A stretch of 64,000 bases of DNA from JABDGR01 sp964561455 (lineage in GTDB: Bacteria; Verrucomicrobiota; Verrucomicrobiia; Opitutales; JABDGR01): positions 1 through 64,000 of the forward strand of contig CAZLPS010000007.1 in assembly GCA_964561455.1 (NCBI GenBank), given 5' to 3'. Every line of letters starts with the position of its first letter. Position 1 is the first letter of the stretch. The notes below the pieces were generated by a model. The model saw nothing but the letters and a program-made list of their open reading frames with translations. It did no database searches and was not told the DNA's origin. Below are positions 23,464-31,932 of this stretch, one piece after another. The translations under genes and the position numbers were made by a program.

Positions 23464-23949
23464 TCACGCTTTCACCAGCATCGCCACGGCGTGCGCGGCA
23501 ATTGCCTCGCCGGCGCCCACGTCATCGCAATTTTCATTGGTCGTCGCCTTGATGCCGACTTCCTCGACAGTTACCTCGAGAGATTTTGCCAGTACCACCT
23601 TCATGGCGTTGATGTGGGGCGACAATCTTGGCCTTTCGGCGAGGACCGCAATATCCACATTCCCCACCTTGTAGCCGCGCGTTTTCGCTTCCGCAACGGC
23701 CCGGCGGAGGATCTCCTGCGAGTCCATGCCCCGGAATTTGGGGTCGGTATTGGGGAAAAAGTGGCCGATATCGGGGAGGGCGAGCGCGCCGAGGACGGCA
23801 TCCGCCAGAGCATGCGTCAGGACATCGGCATCGGAATGCCCCTCGAGGCCGACCTCCGAGGGAATCGTTACGCCACCGAGGACGAGCTTCCGCCCGGCCA
23901 CCAGACGGTGGATGTCGTAACCGAGGCCGACGCGGAACGGGAGGGACAT
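23464..23949 (-). CDS. ispF: 2-C-methyl-D-erythritol 2,4-cyclodiphosphate synthase
   Basis: 161-residue MEP-pathway enzyme that cyclises CDP-ME 2-phosphate to MEcPP with release of CMP. Zinc ligands are visible in GLGYDIHRL (Asp, His) and LEGHSDADVLTHALADA (His). The catalytic/structural blocks FFPNTDP, VDIAVLAERPRLSPHI and IKATTNENCDDVGAGEAIAAHAV are all conserved. Length is normal. The ATG at 23949 was chosen over a GTG two codons upstream. No other isoprenoid gene is in the window, so this is a dispersed ispF as in many bacteria. Confidence 0.97.
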   Translation of the reverse strand: MSLPFRVGLGYDIHRLVAGRKLVLGGVTIPSEVGLEGHSDADVLTHALADAVLGALALPDIGHFFPNTDPKFRGMDSQEILRRAVAEAKTRGYKVGNVDIAVLAERPRLSPHINAMKVVLAKSLEVTVEEVGIKATTNENCDDVGAGEAIAAHAVAMLVKA

Positions 23950-23995
23950 GGGCACGGAATTTTGAATTTTGAATTACGAAATTTGAAATAAACAG

Positions 23996-24137
23996 GAAGC
24001 TAGAAGCTAGGAGCTAGAAGCTGGAATTCAATTCCCATTTTCGCTGAGTCTGGATTTTTATTTTTATCTCGTTGCATTCAGCGTGTTGTAGGTGTGGCTG
24101 GTCCCGCTCTAGCTTCTAACTTCCAGCTTCTAGCTTC
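23996..24137. repeat. Inverted pair of AGCTTCTAGCTT-type degenerate repeats
   Basis: GGAAGCTAGAAGCTAGGAGC (from 23996) faces its approximate reverse complement ending CAGCTTCTAGCTTCC (24110-24137) across about 80 bp. The same word family recurs at 35238-35270. It fills the space between ispF and the aminotransferase and could form a large imperfect stem. Confidence 0.6.
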
Positions 24138-24143
24138 CCGGAA

Positions 24144-25553
24144 TTACGCCGTCACCTTCTCCGCCTTGCCTGACTTCTGCGCCAGTGAGGCCTTAACCAA
24201 GCTGGCGCCGAATTGCCAGAGGGGGCCGGTGACGGAGCCGGATTCGCCGATGACTTCATCGAGGCCGTTGACAAAGCGGGTGATTTCCTTGTCGCCGATT
24301 ACCAGGGGCGGCAGGGCCTTGACAACATCCAGCCCGTGCGCGGCGACATGGGTGAGTACGCGGTGCTTTTGCATGAGCGAGGTGACGATCATCTGCGCGT
24401 AAAGTCCGTGGTCCACGGTGTGGAGGGCTTTCCAAGCCATTTTTGACATCAGGGCCTTGGGCTCATGGAATTCGATGGCGAACATGAGGCCCTTGCCGCG
24501 AACTTCCTTGATCCACTCATGTTTGGCCATCAGGCCGCGGGCGGCGGTCAGGAGTTGTTCGCCGCGCTTGGCCGCGTTTTCGACGAGGTTCTCGGATTCG
24601 ACCACGGCCAGTGTCGCCAGGCCGCAGGCCATGGCGAGGTTGTTGCGTCCAAAGGTGCTGGAGTGGACGACGCAACGGTCCATGCGGGAGAATACGCTTT
24701 GGTAAATGTCGCGGCGCGTGCAAATGGCCGCGGCAGGCACGTAGCCGCCGCTGAGCGTCTTTGCCATGGTGATAATGTCGGGGTCAAGATTCCAGTGCTG
24801 GAAGCCGAACATTTTGCCGGTACGCCCGAGACCGGTTTGAACTTCGTCGGCAATGAACAGGGTACCGTATTGGCGGCACAGCGCCTGCGCCTGCGGGAAA
24901 TAGTCATCGCTCGGGATGAATACGCCTTTGCCCTGGACGGGCTCGGCGATGAAGGCGGCCACGTCTCCACCGCGTAATTTTACCTCCAATTCGTTGAGAT
25001 CATTGTAGCGCACCTTTTCCGCGCCCGGCAGGAAGGGGCCAAAGCCCTCTTGGAAATGTTTGTTGACGGTGATGGAAAGGGAACCATAGGTGAGGCCGTG
25101 GTAGGCGTTTTCGAGGGAGAGAATTTTGGCGCGGCCGGTGTGGGCGCGGGCGAACTTGATGGCGCCTTCGACGGCCTCGGTGCCGCTGTTGCAGAAGAAG
25201 AAGGCATCGCGGCCGGGGCCGGTGTGCTTGGCCAGGGCCTCGCCGAGCAGACCGCTGAGTAGCGCGCAATCCATCTGGACCATGTTGGGCAAATCGAGGT
25301 CGAGAACGTCTTTGATGGCCTGTTTGACGACGGGGTGGTTGCGGCCGATGTTGTAGACGCCATAGCCGCTGAGGAAATCGAGGTAGTCGTTGCCTTCTTT
25401 GTCGTAGAGGTAGGCGCCTTCGGCACGGGAGTAAACCTTGTCGAACCCGATGGTACGCAGCACCTTAACGAGGGTGCGATTGAGGTGGCGCTCGTGGAGG
25501 TCGTAGTTTTCCCCCCGGCGTGAATTGACGATTTCCGTGAGATTGAAGGCCAT
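24144..25553 (-). CDS. Class III PLP-dependent aminotransferase
   Basis: 469-residue acetylornithine/ornithine/putrescine aminotransferase-type enzyme. Fold-type I features are clear: FFFCNSGTEAVEGAIKFAR (PLP phosphate loop), ENAYHGLTYGS, IAEPVQGKGV, LFIADEVQTGLGRTGKMFGF (Asp contacting the pyridine nitrogen), and ITMAKTLSGGYVP with the Schiff-base Lys. The C-terminal region (KGLMFAIEF...TPPLVIG-like LPPLVIGDKEI) is also standard. The unusually long N- and C-terminal extensions relative to ArgD (about 400) resemble the putrescine or ornithine subgroup. The amino donor cannot be decided. It appears to be a single-gene unit. Confidence 0.9.
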   Translation of the reverse strand: MAFNLTEIVNSRRGENYDLHERHLNRTLVKVLRTIGFDKVYSRAEGAYLYDKEGNDYLDFLSGYGVYNIGRNHPVVKQAIKDVLDLDLPNMVQMDCALLSGLLGEALAKHTGPGRDAFFFCNSGTEAVEGAIKFARAHTGRAKILSLENAYHGLTYGSLSITVNKHFQEGFGPFLPGAEKVRYNDLNELEVKLRGGDVAAFIAEPVQGKGVFIPSDDYFPQAQALCRQYGTLFIADEVQTGLGRTGKMFGFQHWNLDPDIITMAKTLSGGYVPAAAICTRRDIYQSVFSRMDRCVVHSSTFGRNNLAMACGLATLAVVESENLVENAAKRGEQLLTAARGLMAKHEWIKEVRGKGLMFAIEFHEPKALMSKMAWKALHTVDHGLYAQMIVTSLMQKHRVLTHVAAHGLDVVKALPPLVIGDKEITRFVNGLDEVIGESGSVTGPLWQFGASLVKASLAQKSGKAEKVTA

Positions 25554-25615
25554 GTTAAACCATGCAGATTATGGCGAGGGAGGTCGGCGCGCAAGCCAAC
25601 AGCGAGACAATGAAC

Positions 25616-25724
25616 GGTAGGGCGGAGCCTCCGGACCCGCCTAGCCGATTATCCAACAGGGATGATCAGGATGGATAGGATATGGCGAATGGGAGCTAGG
25701 CGGGTCCGGAGGCCCCGCCCTACC
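25616..25724. repeat. 30-bp inverted repeat pair (MITE/REP-like)
   Basis: GGTAGGGCGGAGCCTCCGGA...CCTAGC at 25616-25645 is the reverse complement, with a single mismatch, of 25695-25724; 49 bp separate the arms. It stands between the aminotransferase start and the end of the permease operon. No open frame lies inside. Confidence 0.85.
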
Positions 25725-25731
25725 ATTTTTC

Positions 25732-26568
25732 TCACGGTGACAGATACACCACTTCCAAGAACATGGCCACGAGCCCTGCGCCAAAGATTGCAAACCCCAC
25801 CTTCCGATTTCTCCGCGCATACATCACCCCGGCCACGAGCAAGGCCATGCCGAAGAGGATGCTTAATGACAGGGTATCGGCATAGTTAAAGGCGATTACG
25901 GTGTTGGGACGAAGCGGGACAGGCTGGAGCACGTTGAGCATCGTCGTGATGACCACGTTCAGCAGCGTCACGTAAGCAAAAGCGATGGCCGCCATGCTGG
26001 CCAACCCCACCACCGCATTGCGCCACAATACCGCTGCCAGCGCAATCGCGCTAATCCAGGCTGCTTGCGTCCACGCCAGCGGAACAAACGACCCATACCA
26101 ATGTGCCGCGCCCGGCCAGCGTTCTAAATTTATCAATACCTGCAACGCGAATTGCATGGGCCAGCCGATGAGGAGAATGAAAATTCCCTTGGCCGCCGCC
26201 ATTTGCAGGCCGGCGATGGGGCGGGTGCGCCAGAACGCGCGGTCGCTCAGCGTCGGGTCATCCAGCAAGACCCCAAGGACCAAAACGATGAGCAGCACAT
26301 AGTCGAAGAAGGCGATTATCCACAGCATAATTGTCCTGAGGCGGTTCCCGAGGTCAATCTGGTAGATCATTTCCAGGGCTTCGGCGCTGTTGAGGGTCAC
26401 CAACTGGCCGGGGTGGGCGACCCGGCCATCGGATAGGTTGATCCAGGAGGGCAAGTTGGGCGCAAAGGTCAAAAACTCGGCCTTGATGAACAAGGCCAGC
26501 CCCAGAAGGGCGATGGGGATCCAGAAGCGCCGCAGGTCCTTTTTGACGATGTGGAGGATGAGCATCAT
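25732..26568 (-). CDS. ABC-2 type permease, short last member of permease operon
   Basis: 278-residue membrane protein with about seven hydrophobic segments, starting MMLILHIVKKDLRRFWIPIAL. It shares the xxHIxKKDxRRxW opening with the four larger permeases upstream, so it is a distant paralogue lacking their long soluble C-terminal domain. Its ATG overlaps the previous stop (26568-26565). It retains the T-L-S-D-R-A-F-W-R-T-R-P motif, which corresponds to the D-S-P-I-K-xx-x-H-W-R-x-L-P motif of the paralogues. A transport function by family is likely; the substrate is unknown. It ends the operon just before a 30-bp inverted repeat. Confidence 0.75.
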   Translation of the reverse strand: MMLILHIVKKDLRRFWIPIALLGLALFIKAEFLTFAPNLPSWINLSDGRVAHPGQLVTLNSAEALEMIYQIDLGNRLRTIMLWIIAFFDYVLLIVLVLGVLLDDPTLSDRAFWRTRPIAGLQMAAAKGIFILLIGWPMQFALQVLINLERWPGAAHWYGSFVPLAWTQAAWISAIALAAVLWRNAVVGLASMAAIAFAYVTLLNVVITTMLNVLQPVPLRPNTVIAFNYADTLSLSILFGMALLVAGVMYARRNRKVGFAIFGAGLVAMFLEVVYLSP

Positions 26569-28361
26569 GGGTTGGAATTGTCGTCAACGTAGGGGGTGGC
26601 ATGGGTGGGAAACGATATGTTGTCCACGTTCACCTGCACAAGGTAGAGGTACTTGGGCACAAATTGCAATTTTACCAGGCGGGCGTCGGCGAGCCAGTCC
26701 ATCATATCCTGGGGGGTGAGGGTCGCGCCGTCGTGTAAATCGGTGAAATCAAAATACAGCAGGTTGTCGTTGCGCTTGGCGGCCAGCGCGTCGGATAGTC
26801 CCCGGCCCATCGAGATGTTGCGATCAGCGGGCACCACCTCTTGTCGTTTTGGGTTCCAGAGCACAAAATAATAGGTGCGCGATGAATAACTCCTTCCGTC
26901 GAAGGAATACCAATCTTGATATCTCGGCATCAATGCCGAGAAGGGCAGGCCGGCGGTATCCACGGACTGGCATAACAAACGCATTTGCACAGCAATCGGC
27001 TTCATCCCGCCTAACTTGTGTCGGTCTTCGAGGTTCAGCCAATCCCCTTCGCTGGTGCCGCGCATGCTCAGAATTGAAAAATTATCCCGACCGCGGCTAA
27101 AACGGGCTTCTGCTTTGGCGGGTATGTCCTCGATGCGCTCCATTTGCCCGACACAAAATTGGACTTCGCCCTGCAAGCGGCGCGGGGTTTTTGTCTGGCC
27201 TTCCGGCTCGAGGAAATTCTTTGGATCCTCGCTAAGCCATTGTCCGCTGAGCTTAAGTTCGAAGGGGACGGCTCGCAGCTTCCCCAGTCCGAGCGACTGC
27301 AAAACTTCGGCGTAATTGACGGGCCAAGTATTCGCGCCGGGTGATGAATGAAGCGACTGACCGCCGATTGCGGGAAAGGCCCATCTGCCCCCGTTATAGA
27401 TCCAAGTTTCACTTGGTTCCCGGGAATGCGGGGCGGTCATCGTAGCCGAGCCTTGCAGGACGCAAGAAAGATGATCGTCGAAAGAAAATCCCGAGGTACT
27501 GATGAACAGTTGTAATGGCGAGAACTGCAGGGAAAAGCCTGGAACATCCGCCCGCGATAACATGAGCATCGGGCTGCCCTCCCGGCCAAATGCGGTAACC
27601 AGTTCCAGCGGCCAGTAGGCTTGGGCGGCCTGCGCCACGGCAAATCCACCGCCCAGCATCACCCAACTCCACACACGCTTGCGGGTGAGATACACCCACA
27701 CCACCGCGCCCACTACTGCGACCGCCAGGAGGTTGATCCAAAACAAGAATCGGGTGATGAAAAGAGCGCCATTCAGACTCTGGCTGCCACCTCCCAGTTT
27801 GATAAACCAAATGGCGGGAAATTCAAAAAGAATGGCACCACATCCGTAAAGGATCACCCAAACCATCGGAGTAAAAAACGGATGGCGAAACAGGGACCCC
27901 AACGCCGCGCCCAAAGCTACACACAGGGCAACCTTCCATTCAATCCATCCCAAACCGTCCAAGTATTCAGCCAGGGGCAGTTTATAGCCGATTTTGGCGG
28001 CGATATCCACGAGTGCTGCCGCCGCTCCGCAAAATACGGCGATAAACAACATTTTCGAGCGGAGCACCTGCGCGCCGGACAGCGGCAATGTGCGCCATTG
28101 CGCGAAAGGTTTGATCGGGGAGTCGCAGCGGATGGCGGCCACGCCAATCAGGACCAGAAGAATGAAATCAGCCCACAGCAAGACCGTCGGCCGGTCGTAG
28201 CTATAGAAGAAATTGAAGTAAAAACGAAGCATGCTTCGCCCCCCACCGGAGAAATCCAACGCCGGCTCGAGCGCGCGAAGAATAATCACGACCCACCAAG
28301 CCACCAGCAGAGGCCACAGGCGGCGGAAATCTTTCTTTGCGATGTGCCAGTAGAGGTTCAT
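26565..28361 (-). CDS. Large ABC-2-like permease paralogue 4
   Basis: 598 residues. The N-terminal ~250 residues hold about six membrane segments, opening with the family signature (WHIAKKDFRRLWPLLVAWW) and DSPIKPFAQWRTLPLSG. The C-terminal ~330 residues are soluble and carry a conserved region with EDIPAKAEARF and FVLWNPKRQEVVPADRNI, present in all paralogues. It is translated with its neighbours by stop-start overlap at both ends (ATGA at 26565-26568; TGATG-type junction at 28358-28361). It is likely an integral subunit of an exporter driven by the single ATPase at 33739. The long soluble half is not typical of ABC-2 permeases and may bind a periplasmic partner. Confidence 0.78.
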   Translation of the reverse strand: MNLYWHIAKKDFRRLWPLLVAWWVVIILRALEPALDFSGGGRSMLRFYFNFFYSYDRPTVLLWADFILLVLIGVAAIRCDSPIKPFAQWRTLPLSGAQVLRSKMLFIAVFCGAAAALVDIAAKIGYKLPLAEYLDGLGWIEWKVALCVALGAALGSLFRHPFFTPMVWVILYGCGAILFEFPAIWFIKLGGGSQSLNGALFITRFLFWINLLAVAVVGAVVWVYLTRKRVWSWVMLGGGFAVAQAAQAYWPLELVTAFGREGSPMLMLSRADVPGFSLQFSPLQLFISTSGFSFDDHLSCVLQGSATMTAPHSREPSETWIYNGGRWAFPAIGGQSLHSSPGANTWPVNYAEVLQSLGLGKLRAVPFELKLSGQWLSEDPKNFLEPEGQTKTPRRLQGEVQFCVGQMERIEDIPAKAEARFSRGRDNFSILSMRGTSEGDWLNLEDRHKLGGMKPIAVQMRLLCQSVDTAGLPFSALMPRYQDWYSFDGRSYSSRTYYFVLWNPKRQEVVPADRNISMGRGLSDALAAKRNDNLLYFDFTDLHDGATLTPQDMMDWLADARLVKLQFVPKYLYLVQVNVDNISFPTHATPYVDDNSNP

Positions 28362-30205
28362 GGGGTGGGTGGGGTGGGGGTGGCAAGGGGGATGTGCCCG
28401 GCGATTGTCAGGCCGTCGAGGTCCGCTTCGACGCGGTAGAAGTGTTCTGGCTTAAAGCGCAATTCGACGAGGCGGGCGTCTTTGAGCCATTGCTGAACCT
28501 CCTCTTTTGTCCAGGGCGCTTGGCCTTCGGGATGGAAGAAAGGGAAGTAAATTGACCGGGCGCTGGTGTGGATACTCAGGCCATTGCCTTCGTTTTGGCC
28601 ATATTCGTCATCATAACCCCATCTCGGCTGAATCTCCAAACTTTGTGCCGGGATCGATTCCTGGCGCTTTGGATTCCACAAGACGAAATAGTAATCCCGG
28701 ACCTCGTGGATTTTGGTGGGGTCGCCGGGCCAACTCCAATTGGGGTCAAGCAGTTGCATGGGGGCGCCCGCCGGGTCCAAAGTTTGGATGATAAGGTCAA
28801 TCCCCACAGTTTTTAGGGGCAGGCCTTCGAGCGAGGGAGTGGGGTAGTGGTCGGCATCCGGCGCCCCGCCATCCATTACGTGAATATTTTGGATGGCAAT
28901 GGAATCCTGGGCGTGTGGAAATTGCGCGCCAAGAGTGAGGGGGGCGTCGCCGATACGCGTTAGGGGACCCGTACTAAGAAAAAGGCTCCCCTTTATCTTT
29001 GGCAAGGTATTGTTGGAAATTAGGTTCTGGAGCTTGGCAAGCTTGTCCGTATTGAGATTAAGCGAGTGGATGAAGGCATCCCCCGGGCTTTGCATCAGCG
29101 TCTTCATGCCGAAGGCCTGCAGAATATCGGCGTAATTAAGAGGAAGATTTGGACCGGATCCTTGTAGGAAATTTGGACCAGGCATCGCCCCGAGCACAAA
29201 ATTTCCGTTCCCGGTCAAAGGCAAGTCCCACTCGGCCGCGGAGATAATCCAGGCGTCGCCGGGATGGGGATATTGCCGACCGGTGATTGTGCCTCCGGAG
29301 ATTACGGAATAGAGGTCTTCTCCGTTGCGCCGGTAAGTGATGAAGCGGAGGGGCGAAATTTGGATGGAAAAGTTGGGAACGCTCGAATCGGGTATCATTA
29401 CTGCCGGCGCCAAATCGTCCTTTTCCTCCGGTTCGGGAAAGAAGCCATATGTCGGCCACGAGCCTTGGGTCCATTGCGCGCACCCAATGCCGGCGAGGAG
29501 GATGAGTCCGCCCAAGACCCGTTTTCGGCGAAAATAGACAAACACCGCCGCAGCGAGCGGAGCAGCCAAGAGAAGATTCGACCACACCAGGAAGCGCGTC
29601 AGAAACAAGGAGTGTTCATCGTACCAAGGCAACTGGTCGAGGCGGACAAACCAAATGGGTGGGAGGTCGTAAAAAACCACCACGCAGATATAAACAACCA
29701 GACCAATACCCAAAGCAAAGAACGGGCGGCGGAACAGGGAAGCCAACATAAAGCCCAGCGCCAGGCAGGCCGTAATCTTCCATTCAAACCAACCGAGCCC
29801 GGCGAGCAGGTTGGCGAACGGGAATCCGTAGGCGATTTTCGTGCCCAGGTTGATGAGGGCTCCACCCACGCAGCACCCGAGGGTGAGAAACAGGATCTTG
29901 GCGGCGAAAACCCGTGGTCCAGAGATTGGCAGCATGCGCCAATGCGAGGTTGATTTAATCGGCGAGTCGGTTTGGACGGCGGCGGCGGCGATGATCATCA
30001 GCAAGAGGACGTCGGCGCCCAGCCACGCGCCCGGCCGGATGTTATTCAGCTGCGTCAAAGGCGAATCCGCTGGTTGATTCTGCAACTTGGCCGCAAGATC
30101 CAAAACGGGCGTAAGCGCGCGCAGACCCAGCAGGCCCCACCAGAGGGCCAGCAGCGGCCACAGGCGGCGGAAGTCCTTTTTTGCGATGTGCCAGGCGAGT
30201 TTCAC
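28358..30205 (-). CDS. Large ABC-2-like permease paralogue 3
   Basis: 615 residues from the coupled GTG at 30205, which overlaps the upstream TGA (GTGA). A longer frame starting at 30571 is antisense-type noise and was rejected. It shares nearly identical opening and membrane segments with paralogue 2 (WHIAKKDFRRLWPLLALWWG, IAYGFPFANLLAGLGWFEWK, ACLALGFMLASLFR), pointing to a recent tandem duplication. The soluble half diverges more and has the conserved DYYFVLWNPKRQ motif. The substrate is unknown. Confidence 0.78.
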   Translation of the reverse strand: MKLAWHIAKKDFRRLWPLLALWWGLLGLRALTPVLDLAAKLQNQPADSPLTQLNNIRPGAWLGADVLLLMIIAAAAVQTDSPIKSTSHWRMLPISGPRVFAAKILFLTLGCCVGGALINLGTKIAYGFPFANLLAGLGWFEWKITACLALGFMLASLFRRPFFALGIGLVVYICVVVFYDLPPIWFVRLDQLPWYDEHSLFLTRFLVWSNLLLAAPLAAAVFVYFRRKRVLGGLILLAGIGCAQWTQGSWPTYGFFPEPEEKDDLAPAVMIPDSSVPNFSIQISPLRFITYRRNGEDLYSVISGGTITGRQYPHPGDAWIISAAEWDLPLTGNGNFVLGAMPGPNFLQGSGPNLPLNYADILQAFGMKTLMQSPGDAFIHSLNLNTDKLAKLQNLISNNTLPKIKGSLFLSTGPLTRIGDAPLTLGAQFPHAQDSIAIQNIHVMDGGAPDADHYPTPSLEGLPLKTVGIDLIIQTLDPAGAPMQLLDPNWSWPGDPTKIHEVRDYYFVLWNPKRQESIPAQSLEIQPRWGYDDEYGQNEGNGLSIHTSARSIYFPFFHPEGQAPWTKEEVQQWLKDARLVELRFKPEHFYRVEADLDGLTIAGHIPLATPTPPTP

Positions 30206-31932
30206 GGGGTGGGCGGAGTGGAGGTGGGCGGGATGACTTCCTCGATGATTGAGAGGCCGTCCAAGTTCGCCGGCACGGTATAGAAATGTTCCGGGGTAAA
30301 GCGCAATTCGACGAGGCGGGCGTCGGCCAGCCATTGCTGCATCTCCGCCCGGCTGCGACGGGAGGACCCAGGTGTAGATTCGAATTCGAAAGAAATCCCG
30401 ACCGAGAAAGTCGAAACGCTCAAGCCAACGCCTTCGTTTTGCCCGTAACCGTCGCCCTCGCGCGGACCCTGCCAAATATCGATCCCCCGTGCAAGAACGC
30501 CCTCCTGCCGTTTGGCGTTCCATAGAACAAAGAAGTAATCCCGGATGTCGGATGAATTCAGCGCATACCACTTCCCGTGCGGGTCGAGCATGCCTATAGG
30601 AGGTCCTGCGGGCTCAACTTCCTGGTATAAGAGGTCGAAGTTTACCTTTCCTTCTAAGATCCCAACGTACTGGATTGCAAAAGAATCCGGGGTGCGGGTG
30701 AAATGCGCGCCCACGGCCACAGCCACATCCGCAATTCGCTCCATCGGACCTATGAGAAATTGGAGTTCACCCATCAATTTCGGGGCCGGGTTGGCCAAAT
30801 GCGTATGTTCCAGGGACGAGAGAACACCCGGACTGAATCCACCGCTTTGTAATCTGAATTCAAAGCGGCCTTTTTGCGGGAGATTTATTCCGAGCGACCC
30901 CAAGACTTCGCCGTAATTGACCGGCAAGTCCAATTTTGGAACTCCATAGAACTTAAGCTTTTGACCGACAACCAAAGGAAGAGTCCAACGCCCTGATTCA
31001 GCAATCCAGGCTTCGCCCGGGTGCGGAGCGTGCGGAGCACTGAGGGAGAGGTTGCTCTTAGCTAAAAACTGGAAGTTGGGGTCTGAGAAGTGATGCGAAA
31101 TTATTTGCAGTGGATCAATTTGCCAGGAAAAGCCAAGGGAGTCCGTCTTGGGAGCTGGCAGCTCTGTGATGTCGTGGTTCTGGGTCCCCGCAACCAAGTC
31201 GTAGGGCCACCAGACCTGCAAAATCTGGGCGCAGGCCACACCAGCGGCCAAAATTATTCGACTCCACGACCGGCGACGGGAGTAATACATCCACCTTGCG
31301 GAACCCAATGCGGTCACCAGCAGGAGGTTCGACCAGACCAGGAAGCGCGTGAGATACAGCGTGTCGCCGTCATTCTGCACGTACCATGGGAAAGGAAGTT
31401 CATAGAGAACGACGAGGCAGCCATAAAGCACCAACGCGATGCCAAGGGTGAAAAATGGGTACCGGAACAAGGACGCCAGCATAAAGCCCAAAGCCAGGCA
31501 CGCCGCGATTTTCCATTCGAACCAGCCCAACCCGGCGAGCAGGTTGGCGAACGGGAATCCGTAGGCGATCTTCACGCCGACATTGATGACCGCACCGGCC
31601 AGCCCGCATGCGAGCGCGAGGAACAGAATTTTCGCCGCGAAGACCCGCCGTCCGGTCAACGGCAGCATGCGCCAATGCACCGCGGGTTTGATGGGCGAGT
31701 CCGTATCCACTGCTGCGGCCCCAATTACCAAAAGCAGGAGAATATCCGCACCCAGCCATACCGCTGGTCGGATGTTGTTCAGCTGCGTCCAGAATGCGTC
31801 CATGGGTTGATCCCGCATCTTGATATCCAAAGCGGGCGTAAGCGCGCGGAGCCCGAGCACGCCCCACCACAGCGCCAGCAAGGGCCAGAGGCGGCGGAAG
31901 TCCTTTTTTGCGATGTGCCAGGCGAGTTTCAC
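30202..31932 (-). CDS. Large ABC-2-like permease paralogue 2
   Basis: 576 residues, GTG start at 31932 overlapping the upstream gene's stop. The first 190 residues are close to identical to paralogue 3 in several blocks (KIAYGFPFANLLAGLGWFEW), while the C-terminal soluble part is more divergent, with DYFFVLWNAKRQEG aligning to the FVLWNPKRQ motif. About six membrane segments lie in the N-terminal half, then a soluble half. Same operon and likely the same exporter complex. Confidence 0.78.
   Translation of the reverse strand: MKLAWHIAKKDFRRLWPLLALWWGVLGLRALTPALDIKMRDQPMDAFWTQLNNIRPAVWLGADILLLLVIGAAAVDTDSPIKPAVHWRMLPLTGRRVFAAKILFLALACGLAGAVINVGVKIAYGFPFANLLAGLGWFEWKIAACLALGFMLASLFRYPFFTLGIALVLYGCLVVLYELPFPWYVQNDGDTLYLTRFLVWSNLLLVTALGSARWMYYSRRRSWSRIILAAGVACAQILQVWWPYDLVAGTQNHDITELPAPKTDSLGFSWQIDPLQIISHHFSDPNFQFLAKSNLSLSAPHAPHPGEAWIAESGRWTLPLVVGQKLKFYGVPKLDLPVNYGEVLGSLGINLPQKGRFEFRLQSGGFSPGVLSSLEHTHLANPAPKLMGELQFLIGPMERIADVAVAVGAHFTRTPDSFAIQYVGILEGKVNFDLLYQEVEPAGPPIGMLDPHGKWYALNSSDIRDYFFVLWNAKRQEGVLARGIDIWQGPREGDGYGQNEGVGLSVSTFSVGISFEFESTPGSSRRSRAEMQQWLADARLVELRFTPEHFYTVPANLDGLSIIEEVIPPTSTPPTP

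Noticed and set aside
23141..23552. Open frames on both strands near the palindrome array
   Set aside because: They are formed by repeated hairpin sequence and lack any protein-like pattern.
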